Positions 52,571 through 62,869 of a stretch of DNA of 64,000 bases are shown here, one piece after another (the first letter of the stretch is position 1; each line of letters begins with the position of its first letter). The position numbers and the translations under genes are program-made. Under the pieces are notes generated by a model, which ran no database searches, had not been told where the DNA came from, and saw nothing but the letters and a program-made list of their open reading frames with translations. Source of the stretch: Pseudomonas sp. CROZ-RG-20F-R04-15 (GTDB lineage Bacteria; Pseudomonadota; Gammaproteobacteria; Pseudomonadales; Pseudomonadaceae); assembly GCF_022662375.1 (NCBI RefSeq), contig NZ_JAKNQL010000029.1:1-64000 (forward strand), written 5' to 3'.

Positions 52571-52603
52571 TGTTAAAACCTCATCAAACTCTTCAGGCGC
52601 ATA

Positions 52604-55600
52604 TCACTGCGGGTTGGCACGAGTGCTGGAAAGCAACGACTTCAGGTTGGCAGCCTTGGGCTTGACCAGCCAGAAACGGCGCAGGTAGTCATCGAGGTTT
52701 TCGGCGAGTTCACGACCCCACTCGCTGTCGGTTTCCGCGACGTACTCGTTCAGCACGTTTTGCAGGTGGCTGCGATAGGCTTCCATCGCCTCGCCGCTGA
52801 TCCGCTGGATTTCCACCAGTTCGTGGTTGACCCGGTCAACGAAGGTGTTGTCCTGATCGAGCACGTAGGCGAAACCACCGGTCATGCCAGAGCCGAAGTT
52901 GTAACCGGTCTTGCCCAGAACGCAGACAAAACCACCGGTCATGTACTCACAGCAGTGATCGCCAGTGCCTTCCACAACCGTGTGGGCACCGGAGTTGCGC
53001 ACGGCGAAACGCTCGCCTGCGGTGCCGGCGGCGAACAGCTTGCCGCCCGTGGCGCCATACAGGCAGGTGTTGCCGATGATGGCGCTGTCCTGAGTTTTGT
53101 AAACGCTGCCCTTCGGCGGCACGATGGTCAGCTTGCCACCGGTCATGCCTTTGCCGACGTAGTCGTTGGCGTCGCCTTCGAGGTACATGTTCAGACCGCC
53201 GGCGTTCCACACGCCGAAGCTCTGGCCGGCAGTGCCTTTGAAGCGGAAGGTGATCGGCGCTTTCGCCATCCCCTGGTTGCCGTGCTTGCGCGCGATTTCG
53301 CCGGAGATCCGCGCGCCGATCGAACGGTCGCAGTTGCAGATGTCCAGGTCGAACTCGGCGCCGCTCATGTCGTTGATCGCCGACGAGGCCATCTCGACCA
53401 TTTTCTCGGCCAGCAGGCCTTGGTCGAACGGAGGGTTGCGCTCAACGCCGCAGAACTGTGGCTTGTCCGCCGGAATGTGATCGCTGCCCAACAGCGGCGT
53501 CAGATCGAGGTGGTTTTGCTTGGCGGTCTGGCCTTCGAGGATTTCCAGCAGATCGGTGCGACCGATCAGCTCTTCGAGGGAGCGCACGCCGAGTTTGGCC
53601 AGCCACTCACGGGTTTCTTCGGCGACGTAGGTGAAGAAATTCACCACCATGTCGACGGTACCGATGTAGTGATCCTTGCGCAGCTTCTCGTTCTGCGTCG
53701 CAACGCCGGTGGCGCAGTTGTTCAGGTGGCAGATACGCAGGTATTTGCAGCCCAGCGCGATCATTGGCGCAGTACCGAAGCCGAAGCTTTCGGCGCCGAG
53801 GATTGCAGCCTTGATCACGTCGAGGCCGGTTTTCAGGCCGCCGTCGGTCTGCACCCGGACTTTGCCGCGCAGGTCGTTGCCGCGCAGGGTCTGGTGGGTT
53901 TCGGCGAGGCCGAGTTCCCACGGTGCGCCGGCGTACTTGATCGAGGTCAGCGGCGAAGCACCGGTGCCGCCGTCGTAGCCGGAGATGGTGATCAAGTCCG
54001 CGTAGGCCTTGGCCACACCGGCGGCGATGGTGCCGACGCCTGCTTCGGCTACCAATTTGACCGAAACCAGTGCTTTCGGGTTGACCTGCTTGAGGTCGAA
54101 AATCAACTGCGACAAGTCTTCGATCGAGTAGATGTCGTGGTGCGGCGGCGGCGAAATCAGGGTTACGCCCGGCACTGCGTAACGCAGCTTGGCGATCAGC
54201 CCGTTGACCTTACCGCCCGGCAGTTGCCCGCCCTCGCCCGGCTTGGCGCCTTGGGCGACCTTGATCTGCAGCACTTCGGCGTTGACCAGGTATTCCGGGG
54301 TTACGCCGAAACGGCCAGTCGCGACCTGCTTGATTTTCGAGCTCTTGATGGTGCCGTAACGCGCCGGATCTTCACCACCTTCACCGGAGTTGGAACGCGC
54401 GCCGAGGCGGTTCATGGCTTCGGCCAGGGCTTCGTGAGCTTCCGGCGACAAGGCGCCCAGCGAGATACCGGCGGAGTCGAAGCGCTTGAGCACCGATTCC
54501 AGTGGTTCGATTTCACTGATGTCCAGCGGTTTGTCGAGGGTCTTGACCTTGAACAGGTCGCGGATCATCGACACCGGACGGTTGTCCACCAGCGAGGTGT
54601 ATTCCTTGAACTTGGCGTAGTCGCCCTGCTGCACAGCGGCTTGCAGAGTGTTGACCACGTCCGGGTTGTAGGCGTGATATTCGCCACCGTGGACGAACTT
54701 CAGCAGACCGCCCTGCTGGATCGGCTTGCGCGGGCTCCAGGCTTCGGTAGCCAGTGCTTTCTGCTCGGCTTCGATGTCGACGAAACGCGCACCCTTGATG
54801 CGGCTCGGCACGCCACGGAAGCTCAGGTCGCACACTTCTTCGGACAGGCCAATGGCCTCGAACAGCTGCGCACCACGGTACGAGGCGATGGTCGAAATGC
54901 CCATCTTCGACAGAATCTTAAGCAGGCCTTTGGTGATGCCTTTGCGGTAGTTCTTGAACACCTCATAGAGGTCGCCCAGCACTTCACCGGTACGGATCAG
55001 GTCGCCCAGCACTTCGTACGCGAGGAACGGATAAACCGCCGAGGCGCCGAAACCGATCAGCACCGCGAAGTGATGCGGGTCACGGGCGGTCGCGGTTTCA
55101 ACGAGGATGTTGGAATCGCAACGCAGGCCTTTTTCGGTCAGGCGGTGGTGCACCGCACCGGTCGCCAGCGAGGCGTGGATCGGCAGCTTGCCCGGGGCGA
55201 TATGACGGTCGCTCAGGACGATCTGGGTACGCCCGGCGCGCACGGCTTCTTCAGCCTGATCGGCAACGTTGCGGATCGCCGCTTCGAGGCCGACGCTTTC
55301 GTCGTAGTTGAGGTCGATGATCTGCCGCTCGAAACCCGGGCGGTCGAGGTTCATCAACGAGCGCCACTTGGCCGGCGAAATCACTGGCGAGCTGAGGATC
55401 ACGCGCGAGGCGTGTTCCGGCGACTCCTGGAAAATGTTGCGCTCGGCACCGAGGCAGATTTCCAGCGACATCACGATCGCTTCACGCAGCGGGTCGATCG
55501 GCGGGTTGGTGACCTGCGCGAACTGCTGACGGAAGTAGTCGTACGGCGTACGCACGCGCTGCGACAGCACGGCCATCGGCGTGTCGTCGCCCATCGAACC

Positions 55601-57049
55601 CACGGCTTCGTAACCTTGCTCGCCGAGCGGACGCAGGACCTGATCGCGCTCTTCGAACGTGACCTGATACATCTTCATGTATTGCTTGAGCTGATCGACG
55701 TCGTAAAACGCCGAACCGTGGTCGTTGTCTTCCATGGTCGCCTGAATGCGCAGGGCATTCTTGCGCAGCCATTGCTTGTACGGATGACGGGACTTCAGGC
55801 GGTTGTCGATCGCATCGGTGTCGAGGATCTGCCCGGTTTCGGTGTCCACGGCGAAGATCTGGCCCGGGCCGACGCGGCCCTTGGCAATCACGTCTTCCGG
55901 CTTGTAATCCCACACGCCGATTTCCGAAGCGAGGGTGATGAAACCGTTGGTGGTGGTGACCCAGCGCGCCGGGCGCAGACCGTTACGATCGAGCAGGCAC
56001 ACCGCGTAACGACCGTCGGTCATTACCACGCCGGCCGGGCCGTCCCACGGTTCCATGTGCATCGAGTTGTACTCGTAGAACGCACGCAGATCCGGGTCCA
56101 TGGTTTCGACGTTCTGCCACGCCGGCGGAATGATCATCCGCACGCCACGGAACAGGTCGATGCCACCGGTGACCATCAGTTCGAGCATGTTGTCCATGCT
56201 CGAGGAGTCGGAACCGACACGGTTGACCAGCGGGCCGAGTTCTTCCAGATCCATCAGATCGTTGCTGAACTTGGTCCGACGGGCCTGCGCCCAGTTACGG
56301 TTACCGGTGATGGTGTTGATCTCGCCGTTGTGGGCGAGGAAGCGGAATGGCTGCGCCAGCGGCCATTTCGGCAGGGTGTTGGTGGAGAAGCGCTGGTGGA
56401 ACACGCAGATCGCGGTTTGCAGGCGCTCGTCACTCAGGTCTGGATAAAACGCGGCCAGATCGGCCGGCATCATCAGGCCTTTATAGATGATGGTCTTGTG
56501 CGAAAAGCTGCAGATGTAGTGGTCGGAGTCGACGGCGTTGGCCACCGACGAACGACGACGCGCACTGAACAGCTTCACCGCCATGTCCTGATCGCTCAGG
56601 CCTTCGCCGCCGATGTACACCTGCTCGATCTGTGGCAGGCGCTCAAGGGCCAGGCGGCCGAGGACGCTGGTGTCGATTGGCACTTTGCGCCAGCCGATCA
56701 ACTGCAGGCCTTCAGCAAGGATCTCGCGGTTCATGTTCTCGCGAGCGGCTTCGGCCTTGGCCGGATCCTGGTTGAAGAAGACCATGCCCACCGCATATTG
56801 CTTGGGCAGTTCGACGCTGAAGGTTTCCTGGGCAATGGCACGCAGAAACGCATCAGGCTTTTGAATCAGCAGACCGCAACCGTCACCGGTCTTGCCGTCG
56901 GCATTAATCCCACCGCGGTGGGTCATGCAGGTCAGGGCCTCAATGGCCGTTTGCAAAAGGGTATGACTGGGCTCGCCCTGCATATGGGCTATCAGGCCGA
57001 AACCGCAGTTATCCTTGAATTCATCTGGTTGGTACAGACCTGCTTTCAT
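52604..57049 (-). CDS. gltB: Glutamate synthase [NADPH] large chain GltB
   Basis: GltB forms glutamate from glutamine and 2-oxoglutarate. The 1481-residue precursor starts MKAGLYQPDEFKDNCGFG; the propeptide should be removed to expose Cys15 as the N-terminal glutaminase nucleophile. Domains follow in order: class II amidotransferase to about 430, central domain, FMN-binding synthase domain with the [3Fe-4S] cysteines in CKYLRICHLNNCATG, and the C-terminal beta-helix GXGXG domain. The ATG at 57049 is preceded by GAGA; a GTG two codons earlier is in frame. Confidence 0.97.
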   Translation of the reverse strand: MKAGLYQPDEFKDNCGFGLIAHMQGEPSHTLLQTAIEALTCMTHRGGINADGKTGDGCGLLIQKPDAFLRAIAQETFSVELPKQYAVGMVFFNQDPAKAEAARENMNREILAEGLQLIGWRKVPIDTSVLGRLALERLPQIEQVYIGGEGLSDQDMAVKLFSARRRSSVANAVDSDHYICSFSHKTIIYKGLMMPADLAAFYPDLSDERLQTAICVFHQRFSTNTLPKWPLAQPFRFLAHNGEINTITGNRNWAQARRTKFSNDLMDLEELGPLVNRVGSDSSSMDNMLELMVTGGIDLFRGVRMIIPPAWQNVETMDPDLRAFYEYNSMHMEPWDGPAGVVMTDGRYAVCLLDRNGLRPARWVTTTNGFITLASEIGVWDYKPEDVIAKGRVGPGQIFAVDTETGQILDTDAIDNRLKSRHPYKQWLRKNALRIQATMEDNDHGSAFYDVDQLKQYMKMYQVTFEERDQVLRPLGEQGYEAVGSMGDDTPMAVLSQRVRTPYDYFRQQFAQVTNPPIDPLREAIVMSLEICLGAERNIFQESPEHASRVILSSPVISPAKWRSLMNLDRPGFERQIIDLNYDESVGLEAAIRNVADQAEEAVRAGRTQIVLSDRHIAPGKLPIHASLATGAVHHRLTEKGLRCDSNILVETATARDPHHFAVLIGFGASAVYPFLAYEVLGDLIRTGEVLGDLYEVFKNYRKGITKGLLKILSKMGISTIASYRGAQLFEAIGLSEEVCDLSFRGVPSRIKGARFVDIEAEQKALATEAWSPRKPIQQGGLLKFVHGGEYHAYNPDVVNTLQAAVQQGDYAKFKEYTSLVDNRPVSMIRDLFKVKTLDKPLDISEIEPLESVLKRFDSAGISLGALSPEAHEALAEAMNRLGARSNSGEGGEDPARYGTIKSSKIKQVATGRFGVTPEYLVNAEVLQIKVAQGAKPGEGGQLPGGKVNGLIAKLRYAVPGVTLISPPPHHDIYSIEDLSQLIFDLKQVNPKALVSVKLVAEAGVGTIAAGVAKAYADLITISGYDGGTGASPLTSIKYAGAPWELGLAETHQTLRGNDLRGKVRVQTDGGLKTGLDVIKAAILGAESFGFGTAPMIALGCKYLRICHLNNCATGVATQNEKLRKDHYIGTVDMVVNFFTYVAEETREWLAKLGVRSLEELIGRTDLLEILEGQTAKQNHLDLTPLLGSDHIPADKPQFCGVERNPPFDQGLLAEKMVEMASSAINDMSGAEFDLDICNCDRSIGARISGEIARKHGNQGMAKAPITFRFKGTAGQSFGVWNAGGLNMYLEGDANDYVGKGMTGGKLTIVPPKGSVYKTQDSAIIGNTCLYGATGGKLFAAGTAGERFAVRNSGAHTVVEGTGDHCCEYMTGGFVCVLGKTGYNFGSGMTGGFAYVLDQDNTFVDRVNHELVEIQRISGEAMEAYRSHLQNVLNEYVAETDSEWGRELAENLDDYLRRFWLVKPKAANLKSLLSSTRANPQ

Positions 57050-57181
57050 AGACACTTTCTCACCAGGCTGCCTCTTTTCGAGGCAAATTTCTTTTCAATT
57101 CAACCACTTGCATTCCGCGCCGAACGTACGCCGGCTTGGCGGGGGCAAAAGGGTGGTCATTGTACACAGCGACACAGAGGC

Positions 57182-57259
57182 TCACAAATTTGACGACGAA
57201 ATGTCGCAAATTCATGTCGCATTTGTGAAAGGTTTAAAGCGATCTGCTGTGCTAGTCAA
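57182..57259 (-). promoter_or_regulatory. gltB leader region: candidate promoter and repeats
   Basis: In the 349-bp gap between damX and gltB, ATGTCGCA occurs twice in direct repeat (57201 and 57214). TCACAAAT (57182-57189) and ATTTGTGA (57221-57228) form a dyad around them. Upstream in the minus-strand sense, a sigma70-like promoter reads TTGACT (57259-57254), a 17-base spacer and TAAACC (57236-57231), preceded by an A/T-rich UP-like stretch. The rest of the gap contains a GC-rich dyad near 57373-57392, possibly ending damX transcription. Confidence 0.4.
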
Positions 57260-57398
57260 AACTTTTTTAATTTTGACCGCAACGACTCAAAGACTACTAT
57301 GACGCAGACACCACAAGGCACGCGACCTGGAAGGAAGCGCGCACTCGTAGAAATTTTGAGGTGCTTGGAGAGGCGGCCTGGGTAAGGCCGCCGAATCT

Positions 57399-58991
57399 TC
57401 AGCGAGTTGTTGCCAGTTCCTGTTGGACGCTGGCGACAGTGCGAGGCCAAGGTTTACCAGCCTGAACCTTCGCTGGCAAGGCCTTGATGGCAGAAACGGC
57501 CGCATCACGATTGGCAAAGTTGCCGTAGGTGATCACGTAAAGCGGTTTGCCGTTGAGGACTTTCTTGAAATAACGGTACTCGCCACCCTGCTCCTTGACG
57601 AAGCTTTGCGCGGCTGCCTCGGAGCTGGTGCCGAGGATCTGCACCACGTAGTTGCCGGTCGGCTGACCGGCGTACCAGCTGCCACCGGCGGCTTTGGCAA
57701 CGGTCACCGGCTTCTCGGCCGTTTTGGCCGCAGCGACTGGCTTGGCCGGCGCTGGAGCCGGTTTCGCTGCTGGTGCTGCCGGAGCAGGCTTGGCGGTGGC
57801 GACTTGCGTCGGCGCTGGCGTCGGCTTGGCGGCAGGCAACGGAACCGGTGTCGGCGCTGGACCGGCCGGAACGCCCGCAGGCGGTGCGGAAGTGGTAACG
57901 GTCGGCGGGGTATTGCTGGAACCTTCCAGCGGCACACCATCGTCGCCTTCGGTAATGCCACCGGCCGCTTCGGCCAACGGACCGCGCATCACCGGTTGCG
58001 AGTTGCCGACCAGCGGCAACGGCATCGGCTGTGTATTACCGGCGAACTCGACGTTCGGCGCGCCGCCATTGGCTGCGCCCTGGCCCAATGGCAACTGTGC
58101 CTGCTCATTGGCCGGTGCACCGGTGGTCGGCGCCTTGTTGCGACCCGGCATCAGCCAGGCGGCAGCGACCGCGACCACAACGACGGCGGAAATCGCCAAT
58201 ACGTGTTTCTTCGGCATGTTGAACCCCATACTTGGACGCTTGACCGCAGAGCGGCTGGCAATCATGACTTCGATCAGAGCATCGCGAGCGACCTGGTTGA
58301 TGTTGCCCGGCCAACCCTCGGCGCTTTCGTGAATATCAGAGATCTGATCTGCGGTGAAAAGTTCGACGCCCCGGCCTGCGCCTTCAAGCCGCTGGTCGAG
58401 ATATTCGCGGGTCTCTTCTTCGGTGTACGGCTGCAATTCGATGACATGAAAGCGCTCTTCCTCAAGGTGCAAGGCCTCAAGCTGCGCGATCAGCGACGAC
58501 TCGCCGAACAGGAACACGTGCGGGCGACCTTCCGGTGCGCCGGCGCCCAGCGCCATCAGCGCTTCGAGGGCGGATTCGTCGAGCTGCTCGGCGTCATCCA
58601 CCAGCAGATAGACTTCCTGACCGGTCAATGCGAGTTGCACCACTTGATCGAGAATCGCGCCAACTTCGGCCTGAGCGACGTTCAGCGCCTGCGCCACCTG
58701 GCGCAGCACGCCAGCGGCATCACCGGCACCACGGGCGGAAACCACCACGCTCTGCACCGACTGCTTGTTGGTGCTGGCGACCAGCGCCTGACGCAACAAC
58801 GTCTTGCCGCTGCCCTGTGGGCCAGTGACCACCAGTAGCAACTGGCTGTAACGCGCCAGATGATGCAGTTGACCCAGCACCGGTTTGCGCTGGGCCGGAA
58901 AGAATTTGAAGCCCGGCACGCGCGGCGCGAACGGGTCGTGACTTAACTGGAAATGGCCGAGGAACGCCTCGTCGGCATGCAAACTAGTCAT
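57399..58991 (-). CDS. damX: DamX-like AAA and SPOR domain cell division protein
   Basis: The 530-residue inner-membrane protein has a cytoplasmic ExeA-like AAA ATPase with Walker A GPQGSGKT at residues 57-64 and Walker B-like VYLLVDDAEQLDE. One membrane helix follows (VLAISAVVVVAVAAAWLMPG, about residue 265), then a long Pro/Ala-rich periplasmic linker and a C-terminal SPOR domain (GNYVVQILGTSSEAAAQSF onward) that binds denuded peptidoglycan at the septum. Pseudomonas DamX proteins carry this ATPase part, unlike short enteric SPOR proteins. It lies between aroB and gltB, the usual order in pseudomonads. Confidence 0.88.
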   Translation of the reverse strand: MTSLHADEAFLGHFQLSHDPFAPRVPGFKFFPAQRKPVLGQLHHLARYSQLLLVVTGPQGSGKTLLRQALVASTNKQSVQSVVVSARGAGDAAGVLRQVAQALNVAQAEVGAILDQVVQLALTGQEVYLLVDDAEQLDESALEALMALGAGAPEGRPHVFLFGESSLIAQLEALHLEEERFHVIELQPYTEEETREYLDQRLEGAGRGVELFTADQISDIHESAEGWPGNINQVARDALIEVMIASRSAVKRPSMGFNMPKKHVLAISAVVVVAVAAAWLMPGRNKAPTTGAPANEQAQLPLGQGAANGGAPNVEFAGNTQPMPLPLVGNSQPVMRGPLAEAAGGITEGDDGVPLEGSSNTPPTVTTSAPPAGVPAGPAPTPVPLPAAKPTPAPTQVATAKPAPAAPAAKPAPAPAKPVAAAKTAEKPVTVAKAAGGSWYAGQPTGNYVVQILGTSSEAAAQSFVKEQGGEYRYFKKVLNGKPLYVITYGNFANRDAAVSAIKALPAKVQAGKPWPRTVASVQQELATTR

Positions 58992-59001
58992 CGGAATCTT
59001 A

Positions 59002-60102
59002 TTAACCTTTAAGCTGAGCCAGGGCGCGGTAATCCGCTCCCAGCGTGGCCTGTAGAACCTCTTTCGGATAATCGTCGGTCACTACCGCTTCGCCCATCCG
59101 GCGCAGCAGCACCAGGCGCAGACGACCGTCGATCACTTTTTTGTCGATTGCCATGTGTTGAAGAAAATCGGCTTCGCTCATTTCAGTCGGCGGCACCACC
59201 GGCAGACCGGCACGCTGGAACAGCCGAATGCCGCGATCACGCTCCGCGTCACTGATCCAGCCCAGACGGGCAGACATTTCCAGCGCCATCACCGTGCCAG
59301 CCGCGACCGCTTCCCCGTGCAACCAGACACCATAGCCCATGTGGGTCTCGATGGCGTGGCCGAAGGTGTGGCCAAGGTTGAGCGTGGCGCGTACGCCGGT
59401 TTCTTTCTCATCGGCGCCAACGACCGCAGCCTTGGCCGCGCAAGAGCGCTCGATCGCGTAAGTCAGGGCTTTCTGGTCCAGCGCGCGCAGGGCATCGACG
59501 TTTTCTTCGAGCCAGGTCAGGAATGGCTCGTCGCAGATCAGCCCGTACTTGATGACTTCTGCCAGACCGGCAGACAGTTCGCGCTCTGGCAGGGTTTTCA
59601 GGGACGCCGTATCGATCAGCACCACGTTCGGCTGGTAGAACGCGCCGACCATGTTCTTGCCCAGCGGATGGTTGATACCGGTTTTGCCGCCCACCGACGA
59701 ATCGACCTGGGACAGCAACGTCGTCGGGATCTGGATGAAGTCGACGCCGCGCTGGTAACAGGCAGCGGCGAAACCGGCCATGTCGCCGATCACACCGCCG
59801 CCCAAGGCGATCACAGTGGTACGGCGGTCGTGACGGGCGGTCAGCAGACCGTCGAAGATCAGTTGCAGGGTTTCCCAATTCTTGAAGGCTTCGCCGTCCG
59901 GCAGCACCACGGAGATTACCGAGAACTGCGCGAGGCTGCGGGTCAGACGTTCGAGATAGAGCGGCGCAACGGTCTCGTTGGAGATGATTGCCACCTGCCG
60001 CCCGTGGATGTGCGGCGCCAGCAACTCAGGCTGATCCAACAAACCTTCGCCAATATGAATCGGGTAGCTGCGCTCGCCTAGATCGACCTTGAGTGTCTGC
60101 AT
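59002..60102 (-). CDS. aroB: 3-dehydroquinate synthase AroB
   Basis: AroB makes 3-dehydroquinate from DAHP, the second shikimate step, using NAD+ and a divalent metal. The 366-residue product has GGGVIGDMAGFAAACY, KTGINHPLGKNMVGAFYQP and the metal histidines in TLNLGHTFGHAIE. Length is standard. It follows aroK on the same strand after 152 bases and precedes damX by 10 bases. Confidence 0.97.
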   Translation of the reverse strand: MQTLKVDLGERSYPIHIGEGLLDQPELLAPHIHGRQVAIISNETVAPLYLERLTRSLAQFSVISVVLPDGEAFKNWETLQLIFDGLLTARHDRRTTVIALGGGVIGDMAGFAAACYQRGVDFIQIPTTLLSQVDSSVGGKTGINHPLGKNMVGAFYQPNVVLIDTASLKTLPERELSAGLAEVIKYGLICDEPFLTWLEENVDALRALDQKALTYAIERSCAAKAAVVGADEKETGVRATLNLGHTFGHAIETHMGYGVWLHGEAVAAGTVMALEMSARLGWISDAERDRGIRLFQRAGLPVVPPTEMSEADFLQHMAIDKKVIDGRLRLVLLRRMGEAVVTDDYPKEVLQATLGADYRALAQLKG

Positions 60103-60254
60103 GTGTCCCCACAGTGAAGATGGAAGCAGGCGTCCTGCCCTGAATTATTGTTTATCTGCGGCCTGTAGCGGGTATGACGCCGCTCGCACGCCATCCGCCA
60201 CAACCTCGACGGGCTGTGACAGGACGCCGAGGATAGCGCATTTCGAGCGATGCT

Positions 60255-60773
60255 TTAACGGGGAGGTAACTGCGCCAGACGATCGAGAATGTCGAGTACG
60301 ACCATGCGGGGCGGCCGTTCGTCGGTTTCTACCACTAGATCGGCGATTTCCCGATAAAGCGGATCACGAATCGCCAGCAGGTCGCGCAGGGTTTTTTCCG
60401 GATTGGCCGTGCGCAGCAACGGTCGATTGCGGTCGCGCGATGTGCGTCCGACCTGCTGCTCAACGGAGGCGTGCAGATACACCACTCGCCCACCCTCATG
60501 CAGGGCCTTGCGATTGGCATCGCGCATGACTGCACCACCGCCGGTCGCCAACACCACGCCATCGAACGCGCACAGCTCGGCGATCATCGCCTGCTCACGG
60601 TCACGAAAGCCGGGTTCGCCTTCCTTGTCGAAGATCCACGGGATATTGGCGCCCGTGCGCAGTTCAATTTCCTTGTCGGAATCTTTGAACGGCAGGCGCA
60701 GCTCTTTGGCCAGCAACCGGCCGATGGTGCTTTTGCCAGCGCCCATCGGTCCTACAAGAATCAAATTTCGCAC
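60255..60773 (-). CDS. aroK: Shikimate kinase AroK
   Basis: AroK phosphorylates shikimate at the 3-hydroxyl. The 172-residue product has Walker A GPMGAGKSTIGRLLA (from residue 8), FKDSDKEIE for shikimate binding and the LATGGGAVMRDANR loop. The start is GTG at 60773, four bases after the pilQ stop; no better start exists in frame. The pilQ-aroK-aroB arrangement is conserved in gammaproteobacteria. Confidence 0.96.
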   Translation of the reverse strand: MRNLILVGPMGAGKSTIGRLLAKELRLPFKDSDKEIELRTGANIPWIFDKEGEPGFRDREQAMIAELCAFDGVVLATGGGAVMRDANRKALHEGGRVVYLHASVEQQVGRTSRDRNRPLLRTANPEKTLRDLLAIRDPLYREIADLVVETDERPPRMVVLDILDRLAQLPPR

Positions 60774-60777
60774 AGAA

Positions 60778-62856
60778 TCAACGACTCACAGCAATCGCCT
60801 GGTTATTCATGATACGTGGTGTGAGAAATACCAGCAGCTCGGATTTTTTCTCCGAAACCACATCACGCCGGAAAAGGCGGCCAAGATACGGCACATCGCC
60901 AAGAAATGGCACCTTATCTACGACCTTGCTTTGAGTATTTGAGAAAACACCGCCAATCACGATGGTTTCGCCGTCGTTGACCAGCACCTTGGCATTGACC
61001 TCGTTTTTCTTGATCGGCGGTACATCCTGCACTTTGTTCAGGTAATCCGGTTCATCCTTGGTGACCTTGACCTCCATGATGATGCGGTTATCGGGAGTGA
61101 TCTGCGGGGTCACTTCCAGCGACAGCGAGGCCTCCTTGAACGACACCGACGTCGCGCCGCTGGAGCTGGCTTCCTGATAGGGAATCTCGGTGCCTTTGAG
61201 GATTTTCGCGGTTTCCTTGTCGGAGGTGACGACCTTGGGCTGCGAAACGATTTCACCGTTGCCGGTTTTCTCCATGGCTGTCAGCTCAAGATCGAGCAAG
61301 ACATTGTCGGTGATGAACGCGATGCCGATCCCTGAAGTATTGTTGACGGTGCCCATGTCGACGAACGGCGAGTTGGTACTGGTGCTGCCAGGAGTACCAA
61401 TGGTGCTCGACGAACCGTTGACCCCGGAGGCGTTCCAGTTGCCCTTGTTCTGGATCGAACCGCCCCAGCGCACGCCCAGACTCTTGTCATAATCGACGTT
61501 AGCCTCGACGATCCGCGCCTCGATCATTACCTGACGCACCGGGATATCCAGCTGTGCCACGATCCGCCGCAGTTCGTCGAGACGATCCTGAGTCTGGTAG
61601 GCAATGATGTTATTGGTCCGCTCATCGACGGTGATCGAGCCACGCTCGTCGATTTTAGCCTCGGCACTGGTGACCGACTGGAACAGCTTGGCGATGTCCG
61701 CTGCCTTGGCGTAGTTCACCTGCAACAGTTCGCGACGCAGTGGTGCCAGTTCGGCAATCTGCTTCTGCGACTCCAGCTCCTGGCGCTCGCGGGCAGCGAT
61801 TTCATCGGCCGGAGCAACCAGCAGCACATTGCCGATCTTGCGTTTATCCAGGCCCTTGGTTTTCAACACCAGATCCAGCGCCTGATCCCACGGCACGTTC
61901 TGCAGGCGCAAGGTGATACCACCTTGCACCGTGTCGCTGGCGACAAGGTTGAGGTTGGTGAAGTCGGCGATCAGTTGCAGCACTGAACGCACATCGATGT
62001 CCTGGAAATTCAGCGAGAGCTTTTCGCCAACGTACGCCTGACGGTCAGCGTTACGCTTTTGCAGGTCATCCACTGTCATCGGACGGATGCTGACTGTCAG
62101 CTTGTTGTCGGTCTGAAAGGTGGAGTACTCGTAAGTCCCGCTGGGTTCGACGCTGATGACCGTGCGATCACCGCTCACAGCCGCGTTGACGAACTGCACC
62201 GGGGTGGCGAAATCCTTGACGTCGAGACGTACCCGCAGCTTTTCCGGCAGTTGTGTGCGGGCAAAGCTGAGGATGATCTTGCCGTCATGCTCCTGGATAT
62301 CCGGAGCGATGGTCGGGTCGGAGAGGTCGATGACCACATTGCCCTCACCTGCCGTACCCCGCTGGAAATCCACGCCGCGAATGGCCCGGTTTTTCGGCAC
62401 AAAGGCCTTGGCCGGTGCCGTAGCCGCTACCGCAGTGCGTGGTGCAACGGCTGCAGCTCTCGGCGCCGCCGCTGGCGCGCCCTGCCCGACCACCACAAAC
62501 AGATTGTTGCCCTCGACCCGCGTGTTGTAAGGCGCCAGTTGCGTCAGACTGACGATCAGCCGCGTGCGATCCTTGGCTTCGACTACCGTGGCGGTGCGTG
62601 CATTGCCGCTGCCCAGATCAAGGTTCTTGCTGGCCAACTGGCTGGCAACACCGGGCAAATCCAGGGCGATCCGCGCCGGCGATTCGGTGGTGTAGCCCTT
62701 GGGCTGTGGCGGCGGGCCGTCGAACGACAGCTTCAGCTCGACGCGATCACCCGGCAACGCCGCCACATCCAGCGTCTTCAGATTGGCCGCGAGTACCATC
62801 GGCGACATCAGCGCTATCCATAGCGAAAAACCGAGGGTGGAGAAAATCCTGTTCAT
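60778..62856 (-). CDS. pilQ: Type IV pilus secretin PilQ
   Basis: PilQ forms the outer-membrane channel for type IV pili. The 692-residue product has a signal peptide (residues 1-23) and two N-terminal AMIN-type domains that bind peptidoglycan (LKLSFDGPPPQPKGYT and VVIDLSDPTIAPDIQEHD). N0/N1 domains follow (ISIRPMTVDDLQKR, LSLNFQDIDVRSVLQLIADF), then the secretin domain ending with VPFLGDVPYLGRLFRRD. The expected length is about 700. It is followed by aroK and preceded by pilP 13 bases upstream. Confidence 0.97.
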   Translation of the reverse strand: MNRIFSTLGFSLWIALMSPMVLAANLKTLDVAALPGDRVELKLSFDGPPPQPKGYTTESPARIALDLPGVASQLASKNLDLGSGNARTATVVEAKDRTRLIVSLTQLAPYNTRVEGNNLFVVVGQGAPAAAPRAAAVAPRTAVAATAPAKAFVPKNRAIRGVDFQRGTAGEGNVVIDLSDPTIAPDIQEHDGKIILSFARTQLPEKLRVRLDVKDFATPVQFVNAAVSGDRTVISVEPSGTYEYSTFQTDNKLTVSIRPMTVDDLQKRNADRQAYVGEKLSLNFQDIDVRSVLQLIADFTNLNLVASDTVQGGITLRLQNVPWDQALDLVLKTKGLDKRKIGNVLLVAPADEIAARERQELESQKQIAELAPLRRELLQVNYAKAADIAKLFQSVTSAEAKIDERGSITVDERTNNIIAYQTQDRLDELRRIVAQLDIPVRQVMIEARIVEANVDYDKSLGVRWGGSIQNKGNWNASGVNGSSSTIGTPGSTSTNSPFVDMGTVNNTSGIGIAFITDNVLLDLELTAMEKTGNGEIVSQPKVVTSDKETAKILKGTEIPYQEASSSGATSVSFKEASLSLEVTPQITPDNRIIMEVKVTKDEPDYLNKVQDVPPIKKNEVNAKVLVNDGETIVIGGVFSNTQSKVVDKVPFLGDVPYLGRLFRRDVVSEKKSELLVFLTPRIMNNQAIAVSR

Positions 62857-62869
62857 TGTTCGACTTCCA

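Noticed and set aside
52760..57193. A long open frame antisense to gltB (about 1480 codons)
   Set aside because: This is a shadow of gltB caused by GC-rich third positions. There is no domain or ribosome site, and it continues through the gltB start.
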